Below, one piece after another: positions 7,893 to 12,306 of a stretch of DNA of 12,306 nucleotides. The notes under the pieces were generated by a model. The model was not told the origin of the DNA and ran no database searches. It was given only the letters and a program-made list of their open reading frames with translations. Origin of the DNA: JACCQS01 sp050999295 (GTDB lineage Bacteria; Actinomycetota; Actinomycetes; Mycobacteriales; Geodermatophilaceae); the NCBI GenBank assembly GCA_050999295.1, contig JBPCPI010000267.1, forward strand, positions 1 through 12,306, read 5' to 3'. Each line of letters begins with the position of its first letter. The first letter of the stretch is position 1. Both the position numbers and the translations under genes were made by a program.

Positions 7893-8444
7893 ATGGCTGA
7901 CGACGGCGTCCCCGACGGCATGGTCCGCGTCCCCGACGGCATGGTCATTGTCGCGCGCATCGGCCGGCCGCAGGGCGTTCGCGGGGAAGTGAGCATCGAA
8001 GTGCGCACCGACGCGCCCGAGGAGCGGTTCGCCACGGGGTCGAGCCTGGTCACCGATCCGCCCGAGTGCGGTCCCCTGCGGATCGCGGGCGCGCGCCAGC
8101 ACGGGTCGGCCTGGGTGCTGGCCATCGAGGGCATCGAGGACCGTCCCTCGGCAGAGGCCTTGCGCAACACCCTGCTGCTGCTTCCGGCAGATCAGCGGCC
8201 GCAACTCGACCAGGTCGACGAGTTCTACGACGACCAACTGATCGGGCTGCGGGCCACAGATACCGCGGGAACCGAACTCGGCGAGGTCGTTCGGATCTCG
8301 CACCTCGCTGGCGAGCTACTCATCATTCGACGGCCCGGCGGACGTGAATTACTGGTGCCCTTCGTCTCAGCCATCGTCAACGACGTCGACCTCGCTGCGG
8401 GCAAGCTCGTGATCGACCCACCCCCGGGGCTGCTCGAGCTGTGA
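7893..8444 (+). CDS. rimM: Ribosome maturation factor RimM
   Basis: RimM assists 30S head assembly around 16S rRNA helices and bS16/uS19, which explains its place beside rpsP and trmD. The N-terminal RimM domain begins at VARIGRPQGVRGEVSIEVRTD. A PRC-barrel-like C-terminal part contains FYDDQLIG, then a segment ending LLVPFVSAIVNDVD. The length is about 183 residues, which is normal. The start is uncertain: GTG 7890, ATG 7893, ATG 7920 and ATG 7941 are all in frame, and a 21-bp tandem repeat has multiplied the start region. The family core would be satisfied by ATG 7941; I keep 7893 because it lies 15 bp after the khpA stop. No clear ribosome binding site precedes any of them. Confidence 0.93.
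   Translation: MADDGVPDGMVRVPDGMVIVARIGRPQGVRGEVSIEVRTDAPEERFATGSSLVTDPPECGPLRIAGARQHGSAWVLAIEGIEDRPSAEALRNTLLLLPADQRPQLDQVDEFYDDQLIGLRATDTAGTELGEVVRISHLAGELLIIRRPGGRELLVPFVSAIVNDVDLAAGKLVIDPPPGLLEL
7908..7946 (+). repeat. In-frame 21-bp-period tandem repeat at the rimM start
   Basis: The 18-base string GTCCCCGACGGCATGGTC occurs at 7908-7925 and again at 7929-7946, separated by CGC. It encodes VPDGMVR then VPDGMVI. Each copy carries an in-frame ATG, so the duplication also duplicated a possible start codon. It lies N-terminal to the conserved RimM core. Confidence 0.9.
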
Positions 8445-8453
8445 CGAGAGGAG

Positions 8454-8510
8454 CGGACCGACCGGTGCGCGCAGCGCACGAGGCAGAGTGATGGATCGGA
8501 CCGACCGGTG
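8454..8510 (+). repeat. 14-bp direct repeats and hairpin in the rimM-trmD spacer
   Basis: CGGACCGACCGGTG occurs at 8454-8467 and 8497-8510, 43 bp apart. Each copy ends in a GTG. The first GTG opens an 8-codon reading frame (8465-8491) preceded by GAGAGGAG; the second opens the longer trmD frame. Between them GTGCGC and GCGCAC (8465-8470, 8474-8479) can pair as a 6-bp hairpin with a 3-base loop. The role is unknown; it could affect trmD translation. Confidence 0.6.
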
Positions 8511-8522
8511 AGCGGGGCGAGC

Positions 8523-8528
8523 GAGGAG
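8523..8528 (+). promoter_or_regulatory. Ribosome binding site deciding the trmD start (TTG 8538)
   Basis: GAGGAG stands 9 bases before a TTG at 8538. That spacing is good, while the GTG at 8508 lacks a comparable site at a good distance. The protein from TTG begins with RIDVVTIFPGYL, the usual family N-terminus. Confidence 0.55.
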
Positions 8529-8537
8529 CCGAGCAAA

Positions 8538-9233
8538 TTGAGGATCGACGTCGTCACGATCTTTCCTGGCTATCTCGAGCCGCTCGAGCAATCTCTCGTC
8601 GGCAAGGCCCGGGAGAAAGGGCTCCTCGAGATAGCCGTACACGATCTGCGGGCCTGGACCGACGACGTGCATCGAAGCGTGGATGACCCCCCCTACGGTG
8701 GCGGTCCGGGAATGATCATGCGGCCCGAACCCTGGGCCAGAGCATTGGAGGCCGTACGGCCGCAGGGCACAAGGCTGGTCGTACCCACCCCTGCCGGCTC
8801 TCCGTTCACCCAGGCGATGGCCGCCTCGTACGCGCTTGAGCCTCAGCTTGTGTTCGCCTGCGGGCGGTACGAGGGAATCGACCAGCGGGTCATCGACTGG
8901 GCTGACGAGCACGGGCCGGTCGACGAGGTGTCCCTGGGCGACTACGTGCTGGCCGGGGGTGAAGTCGCCGTGCTGGTCATCGTGGAAGCACTTGCCCGGC
9001 TGATCCCAGGGGTCCTCGGAAACGCCGGATCTGCTGCCGACGACTCGTACTCGGCGGGGCTGCTCGAAGGTCCCAGCTATACCCGGCCGGCGCGTTGGCG
9101 CGGGCACGACGTACCCGAGATCCTGCTCTCCGGGGACCACGCGGCCATCGCCAACTGGCGACGGGAGCAATCCCTGGCCCGAACGTCGGCCAGACGACCC
9201 GATCTGCTGCCCGAAGCCGATGGGCGTAGCTGA
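8538..9233 (+). CDS. trmD: tRNA (guanine-N1-)-methyltransferase TrmD
   Basis: TrmD methylates G37 of tRNAs with G36, including tRNA-Pro, using S-adenosylmethionine, and prevents +1 frameshifting. From TTG 8538 the protein has 231 residues, close to the mycobacterial length; GTG 8508 would add ten residues with no family counterpart. Visible motifs are DDPPYGGGPGM, the trefoil-knot cofactor segments CGRYEGIDQRV and SLGDYVLAGGE, and YTRPxxWRGxxVPEILLSGDH near the C-terminal domain. The gene is separated from rimM by 93 bp rather than the tight spacing common here. The stop TGA at 9231-9233 is followed by the 190-bp rplS leader. The identity is secure; the start is moderately so. Confidence 0.96.
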   Translation: MRIDVVTIFPGYLEPLEQSLVGKAREKGLLEIAVHDLRAWTDDVHRSVDDPPYGGGPGMIMRPEPWARALEAVRPQGTRLVVPTPAGSPFTQAMAASYALEPQLVFACGRYEGIDQRVIDWADEHGPVDEVSLGDYVLAGGEVAVLVIVEALARLIPGVLGNAGSAADDSYSAGLLEGPSYTRPARWRGHDVPEILLSGDHAAIANWRREQSLARTSARRPDLLPEADGRS

Positions 9234-9285
9234 CGAGTCACCAGCCGCGAAGACCGGATCCCGATTCGGAGGCCCGCCCCGGATG

Positions 9286-9296
9286 TGGCACCATGG
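9286..9296 (+). promoter_or_regulatory. Candidate extended -10 promoter of rplS
   Basis: TGGCACCATGG matches the rpsP-upstream TGGCAGAATGG at 9 of 11 positions and lies at nearly the same distance from its gene (128 against 123 bases from motif end to start codon). Read as TG-N plus CACCAT it has an extended -10 layout. It would give an rplS leader of about 123 nt that includes a possible stem (9306-9311 with 9339-9344). No clear -35 box is seen. Confidence 0.3.
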
Positions 9297-9374
9297 AGAG
9301 CTGCTGGCCGGCGATCTCATCGTCTGGCAATGGCCATCCCGGCCCCTGGGTTTTCGCGCACGACTGCGATGCTG

Positions 9375-9398
9375 CCCGAGGACCGACCCGAGGACCGA
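9375..9398 (+). repeat. 12-bp tandem repeat in the rplS leader
   Basis: CCCGAGGACCGA is repeated exactly twice, back to back, and ends 25 bases before the rplS start codon. A degenerate third copy (CCGAAATCCCGAG) follows. The function is unknown. Confidence 0.75.
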
Positions 9399-9423
9399 CC
9401 GAAATCCCGAGAACGGACATGCG

Positions 9424-9780
9424 ATGAACACCCTGGATGCACTCGACGCCGAGTCCCTGCGCGACGACATCCCGGACTTCCGGCCCGGTGATTCGGTGAA
9501 GGTCCATGTTCGCGTCGTGGAGGGCAACCGGTCGCGGATCCAGGTGTTCCAGGGCGTCGTACTGCGCCGTCAGGGCGGCGGGATCCGGGAGACGTTCACC
9601 GTCCGCAAGATTAGTTTCGGCGTTGGCGTGGAGCGGACCTTTCCGGTGCACACTCCGGTCGTCGAGAAGATCGAGGTGGTCACCCGGGGTGATGTCCGGC
9701 GCGCGAAGTTGTACTACCTGCGCGATCTCCGTGGAAAGGCCGCGAAGATCAAAGAGAAGCGGGACGTCGCGACGCGCTAG
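9424..9780 (+). CDS. rplS: Large ribosomal subunit protein bL19
   Basis: bL19 lies at the 30S-50S interface. The 118-residue protein shows the family signature: RPGDSVKVHVRVVEGNRSRIQ, FQGVVLRRQGGGIRETFTVRKIS, GVERTFPVHTPVVEKIEV, RRAKLYYLRDLRGKAAKIKE. The start is ATG 9424; an in-frame ATG at 9220 would add 68 non-family residues and overlap trmD, so it is rejected. The ribosome binding site is weak (GGA at 9415-9417). A 190-bp leader separates it from trmD, with its own promoter-like motif and a 12-bp tandem repeat. It therefore may be expressed both by readthrough from rpsP and independently. Confidence 0.97.
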   Translation: MNTLDALDAESLRDDIPDFRPGDSVKVHVRVVEGNRSRIQVFQGVVLRRQGGGIRETFTVRKISFGVGVERTFPVHTPVVEKIEVVTRGDVRRAKLYYLRDLRGKAAKIKEKRDVATR

Positions 9781-9789
9781 CCGCTTGCC

Positions 9790-9824
9790 ACCGTTGTCAA
9801 CGGTTGCGCTGATCGACGTAGGCT
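9790..9824 (+). promoter_or_regulatory. Candidate lepB promoter with overlapping palindrome
   Basis: A TAGGCT -10 box (TANNNT type) at 9819-9824 follows a TTGTCA -35-like box at 9794-9799 with a 19-bp spacer. The -10 ends 9 bases before the lepB ATG, so a start about 7 bases downstream would yield a nearly leaderless mRNA. The -35 lies inside a perfect 15-base palindrome with a single central base (ACCGTTGTCAACGGT, 9790-9804), which could be an operator or a weak post-rplS hairpin. Confidence 0.42.
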
Positions 9825-9833
9825 GAGCCGGAC

Positions 9834-10820
9834 ATGAGCACCCCATCGCATGCGGCTCACCGCGCCGAGGACGCCGACAGAGCCGACCGATCCGAACTTT
9901 CCGCCGATGAGGGCGACGGCGGCCAGGCGCAGGCCACCAGCACCCAGGACGATCTCGCAGCCGAGACCTCGGGCACCAGAAGATGGGGCCGGCGGGGGAA
10001 ACCGGCCAAGCCCAAGAAGAAGGGCTCGCTGCTCAAGGAGCTGCCGGTTCTGCTGATCGTCGCCTTCGGGCTTGCCGTACTGATCAAGACGTTCCTGTTC
10101 CAGGCCTTTTTCATCCCGTCCGGCTCGATGGAGCCGACCCTGCACGGCTGCGCCGGCTGCTCGGGTGACCGCGTCCTGGTGAACAAGATCGTCTACTACT
10201 TCGGTGATCCCGAACCTGGTGACATCGTCGTCTTCGAAGGTCCCGAGACTTGGGCCCCCGAGGTGCAGATCGCCGAGCCGGCGAACTGGTTCTCGTCGCT
10301 CATGGCCACGTTGGGACGGGCGATCGGGGTCGGCCCGCCCAGTGAGAAGGACTACGTCAAGCGCGTCGTAGCGGTGGGTGGCCAGACCGTCGAGTGCTGC
10401 GATGCCAATGGCCGGGTCATGGTCGACGGCGTGCCCGTGGACGAGCCCTACATCGTCACCGACAATCCGCTGGAGTCCCGCTCGTTCGAGCCGATCACGG
10501 TGCCCGAAGGCCGGTTATGGGTGATGGGCGACAACCGCGCCGGATCGGCGGACTCCCGCTCACACCGCACCGACAAGTACGGCGGCACCATCGCCGTCGA
10601 CGACGTCATCGGCAAGGCTGCGGTCATCGTCTGGCCGTTCAGCCGCTTCACGATGCTGGACGACCCGGACATCCAGGGCCTGGAGGCGGCAGCACGAGCG
10701 CCGACTGGGTATGCGCTGGCTGGCGGGCCGCTGGCACTGGGGCTTGGCATCGTGGCGCCCTTCGCCGTACGACGACGGGGAGTCGGCCTGCGCGGCCGAC
10801 ACCCACCCGGCGGATTGTGA
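9834..10820 (+). CDS. lepB: Signal peptidase I
   Basis: This membrane enzyme removes signal peptides from exported proteins. The product has 328 residues. A charged cytosolic N-terminus (1-68, Asp/Glu/Ala then Lys/Arg rich) precedes one membrane segment at about 70-88. The catalytic serine S98 is in IPSGSMEPTL and the catalytic lysine K176 is in DYVKRVVAVGG. The MGDNR box is at 231-235, followed by SADSRSH. A second hydrophobic stretch at about 292-312 and a basic end suggest a C-terminal membrane anchor, as in some actinobacterial type I peptidases. A Cys pair (C106, C109) and another (C188, C189) sit in the extracytoplasmic part. There is no ribosome binding site before ATG 9834, which fits leaderless translation. 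The stop overlaps the rnhB start by four bases (GTGA). Confidence 0.96.
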   Translation: MSTPSHAAHRAEDADRADRSELSADEGDGGQAQATSTQDDLAAETSGTRRWGRRGKPAKPKKKGSLLKELPVLLIVAFGLAVLIKTFLFQAFFIPSGSMEPTLHGCAGCSGDRVLVNKIVYYFGDPEPGDIVVFEGPETWAPEVQIAEPANWFSSLMATLGRAIGVGPPSEKDYVKRVVAVGGQTVECCDANGRVMVDGVPVDEPYIVTDNPLESRSFEPITVPEGRLWVMGDNRAGSADSRSHRTDKYGGTIAVDDVIGKAAVIVWPFSRFTMLDDPDIQGLEAAARAPTGYALAGGPLALGLGIVAPFAVRRRGVGLRGRHPPGGL

Positions 10821-11578
10821 CCTCTCCTACGACCGGCCTGATCGCCCGGCCGCGACGAGCCATCGTGAACGCGGAGGCCGGACTGTGGGCCATGGAGGAG
10901 GCGTTGCACCGGCGCGGGTTCTCCAGCGTCGCCGGAGCTGACGAAGCTGGGCGTGGGGCGTGTGCCGGACCGCTGGTCACCGCGGCCTGCATCCTGCCGG
11001 CCGGGCCCCGTGGTCGGATTCCGGAACTGGCCGACTCCAAACTGTTGACCGCCGCCGCACGGGAGCGGGTCTATGCGCAGGTCGTACGGCGGGCCCGCGC
11101 CTGGTCGGTGGTGATCATCCCGCCCGGTGAGGTCGACGCGCGCGGGCTGCATAAGACGAATGTCGAGGGACTGCGCCGCGCGTTCGCCAGGCTCCAGGTC
11201 GTCCCGGACTATGCGCTGATCGACGGCTTTCCGATCGCCGGACTGGGCGTACCGGCGCTTGCCGTCTGGAAGGGCGACCGTACGGCCGCGTGCGTGGCAG
11301 CGGCCTCGGTGCTGGCCAAGGTGACCAGGGACCGGCTGATGGTCGACCTGCACGAGGTCTACCCGGATTACGACTTCGCGACCCACAAGGGTTACATCAC
11401 CCAGGGCCACACCGATGCACTCGATCTGCGTGGACCCTGTCCCGAGCACCGGCGGGGATTCATCACCGTCGCCAGTCGCTTACGGGCAGAGTCCGGCCGT
11501 GACATGGTGGACGCCTTGACCGCGTTCGCCGCCGGCACGCCAGAGGCGCCCGAAGGAGGTGACTGGAATGAGTTCTGA
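10817..11578 (+). CDS. rnhB: Ribonuclease HII
   Basis: RNase HII cuts RNA in RNA/DNA hybrids and starts removal of misincorporated ribonucleotides. The protein has 253 residues from GTG 10817, which overlaps the lepB stop. This start gives the usual actinobacterial lead (TSPTTGLIARPRRAI) and an open frame upstream to 10394 is rejected. The active-site motif GADEAGRG has D42 and E43; further expected acidic residues are D136 in LIDGF and D172 in TRDRLM. Also seen are ADSKLL and the HKGYITQGH segment. The last about 28 residues (from codon 226, SGRDMVDALTAF) lie past the conserved domain, and the DNA encoding them is duplicated 610 bp downstream. The 3' end overlaps the DUF2469 start by 11 bases. 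Confidence 0.96.
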   Translation: MTSPTTGLIARPRRAIVNAEAGLWAMEEALHRRGFSSVAGADEAGRGACAGPLVTAACILPAGPRGRIPELADSKLLTAAARERVYAQVVRRARAWSVVIIPPGEVDARGLHKTNVEGLRRAFARLQVVPDYALIDGFPIAGLGVPALAVWKGDRTAACVAAASVLAKVTRDRLMVDLHEVYPDYDFATHKGYITQGHTDALDLRGPCPEHRRGFITVASRLRAESGRDMVDALTAFAAGTPEAPEGGDWNEF

Positions 11579-11696
11579 GGATCTCGAGAAGTACGAGACC
11601 GAGATGGAGTTACAGCTCTATCGGGAGTACAAGGACATCGTCCGCCAATTCACCTACGTCGTGGAGACCGAGCGGCGGTTCTATCTCGCCAACTCC
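11493..11696 (+). repeat. Direct repeat copy 1 (rnhB end and DUF2469 start)
   Basis: This 204-bp stretch matches 12103-12306 with 14 substitutions and no gaps (about 93% identity), at a constant offset of 610 bp. Here it lies inside two intact genes, so it is taken as the original copy. Its left limit is sharp: homology begins at CCGGCCGTGAC. Its right limit is set only by the window edge. Confidence 0.97.
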
Positions 11697-11888
11697 GTGG
11701 ACCTGCAGGTGCGCAATGCCGACGGCGAGGTGTTCTTCGAGATCCAGATGTCGGACGCCTGGGTCTGGGACATGTACCGCCCGGCACGGTTCGTCAAGAA
11801 CGTCCGCGTGGTCACCTTCAAGGATGTCAACGTCGAGGAACTCGACAAGCCCGATCTGCAACTGCCCGACGAGCCCGGTCTGAGCTAA
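11568..11888 (+). CDS. DUF2469 family protein (Rv2901c-type)
   Basis: This is a conserved actinobacterial protein of unknown function, almost always found just after rnhB (recalled). It has 106 residues from ATG 11568, with a strong ribosome binding site GAAGGAGG at 11552-11559; GTG 11559 is rejected because it overlaps that site. The sequence is acidic at both ends (EDLEKYETEMELQLYREYKD; ELDKPDLQLPDEPG), with a central FYLANSVDLQVRN and AWVWDMYRPARFVKNVRV. No membrane segment or catalytic motif is recognisable. It overlaps the rnhB 3' end, which suggests coupled translation. A damaged second copy of its 5' part starts at 12178. Confidence 0.93.
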   Translation: MSSEDLEKYETEMELQLYREYKDIVRQFTYVVETERRFYLANSVDLQVRNADGEVFFEIQMSDAWVWDMYRPARFVKNVRVVTFKDVNVEELDKPDLQLPDEPGLS

Positions 11889-11944
11889 CCGCGCAAAAGG
11901 CATTCTCGGGCTGATGTCCGGTCCGGGTCGGCAGCCGCTTCGGT

Positions 11945-11952
11945 AGGAGAGG
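11945..11952 (+). promoter_or_regulatory. Ribosome binding site of the regulator-like ORF
   Basis: AGGAGAGG stands 2 bases before ATG 11955, with GGAG 6 bases before it. It supports 11955 as a genuine original start of the regulator gene whose 5' end survives here. Confidence 0.5.
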
Positions 11953-11954
11953 AC

Positions 11955-12176
11955 ATGTCCGAGGGTGACGAGCTGCTCCGGGGCCGGGAGTCCTTCCAGG
12001 ACCGGGCCTGGTCGGAGGCGTATGACCAATTCCAGGCTGCCGATGAGGGCTCGTCGCTCGAGCCGCAGGATCTTGAGCGACTGGCATCTGCTGCCTACCT
12101 GACCGGCCGTGACATGATGGACGCCTTGACCGCGTGCGCCGCCGGCACGCCAGAGGCACACGAAGGAGGCGACTGA
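11955..12176 (+). pseudogene. Chimeric ORF: regulator N-terminus fused to a copy of the RNase HII tail
   Basis: The 73-codon ORF has two origins. Residues 1 to about 53 (MSEGDELLRGRESFQDRAWS through LEPQDLERLASAAYLTGRD) look like the N-terminal TPR-like helices of the LuxR-type regulators common in actinobacteria; this is recognised by pattern, not searched. From GRD onward (GRDMMDALTACAAGTPEA) it is a diverged copy of the rnhB 3' end, in the same reading frame. The joint lies in CCGGCCGTGAC, 12103-12113. It ends at a TGA (12174-12176) where copy 1 has TGG, so it lacks the NEF end. It has a ribosome binding site and could be translated, but it lacks the DNA-binding domain such regulators carry and is most likely a relic. 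Confidence 0.72.
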
Positions 12177-12306
12177 AATGAGTGCTGAGGAGCTCGAGAA
12201 ATACGAGACCGAGATGGAGTTACAGCTCTATCGGGAGTACAAGGACATCGTCCGCCAATTCACCTAAGTAGTGAAGACCGAACGGCGGTTCTATCTCGCC
12301 AAGTCC
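12103..12306 (+). repeat. Direct repeat copy 2, running off the window
   Basis: This is the diverged copy of 11493-11696. The differences include TGG to TGA in the rnhB-derived part and TAC to TAA in the DUF2469-derived part, plus Glu to Lys and Asn to Lys changes later. The ribosome binding site GAAGGAGG (12162-12169) is retained. The copy probably continues beyond base 12306. Confidence 0.97.
12178..12306 (+). pseudogene. Broken second copy of DUF2469 (partial at window end)
   Basis: The frame starts at ATG 12178 behind an intact GAAGGAGG and copies the DUF2469 N-terminus with S3A and D5E changes. Codon 30 is TAA (12265-12267) where the intact gene has TAC (Tyr), so translation would stop after 29 residues. 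Past the stop the frame still reads VVKTERRFYLAKS, with E-to-K and N-to-K substitutions at conserved-looking places. No frameshift is seen up to the window end. It is best read as a decaying duplicate; a sequencing error at the stop is possible but would not explain the other changes. Confidence 0.88.

Noticed and set aside
7158..8303. 381-codon minus-strand open frame rich in PLAGA repeats
   Set aside because: It is the antisense of the rpsP minisatellite and of khpA and rimM. GC-rich codon bias leaves such frames open, and it crosses three well-supported genes.
9220..9423. N-terminal extension of rplS from ATG 9220
   Set aside because: It would overlap trmD and add 68 residues absent from bL19. 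ATG 9424 gives the normal length.
10394..10816. Long N-terminal extension of the rnhB frame
   Set aside because: It overlaps lepB codons for MGDNR and the C-terminal anchor. The RNase HII family N-terminus begins at GTG 10817.
11493..12306. Insertion sequence or transposon as the cause of the duplication
   Set aside because: No transposase, terminal inverted repeats or target-site duplication is visible. The 11-base microhomology at the joint explains the arrangement better.

Overview
The window is GC-rich, mostly housekeeping DNA of an actinobacterium. GTG and TTG starts are frequent. From memory, the gene order ffh – amidohydrolase – rpsP – KH protein – rimM – trmD – rplS – lepB – rnhB – DUF2469 is the one found in Mycobacterium (about Rv2916c to Rv2901c) and its relatives. 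DUF2469 is an actinobacterial family. I cannot name a genus from the sequence alone.

Region 1 (1-3918, plus strand) holds the 3' part of ffh (signal recognition particle GTPase), a complete metal-dependent amidohydrolase, and proS (prolyl-tRNA synthetase), closed by a perfect 7-bp hairpin. Region 2 (4013-6331, minus strand) is one large cytosolic GAF-GAF-GGDEF-EAL cyclic-di-GMP protein. It converges on proS and diverges from rpsP. proS and this signalling gene sit where I would expect the amidohydrolase to lead towards rpsP.

Region 3 (6553-11888, plus strand) is a translation and secretion cluster. It contains bS16 with a very long Ala/Pro/Lys tail encoded by a 15-unit minisatellite, the small KH RNA-binding protein, RimM, TrmD, bL19, signal peptidase I, RNase HII and DUF2469. 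The joints are tight (rpsP/khpA 1 nt, lepB/rnhB 4 nt, rnhB/DUF2469 11 nt overlap), except for leaders before trmD, rplS and lepB. Promoter-like motifs precede rpsP, rplS and lepB.

Region 4 (11889-12306) is the most unusual part. The last 204 bases of the window are a diverged copy (14 differences, no indels) of the rnhB 3' end plus the DUF2469 5' end, offset by exactly 610 bp. The copy joins, in frame and at an 11-base microhomology, to the first about 53 codons of what looks like a LuxR/TPR-type regulator. This gives a chimeric ORF followed by a DUF2469 copy with an early stop. A 610-bp tandem duplication explains the arrangement and predicts what lies just past the window edge. I see no CRISPR array, tRNA, rRNA, insertion sequence or defence system. 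Apart from the duplication and the bS16 tail, the window looks conventional.
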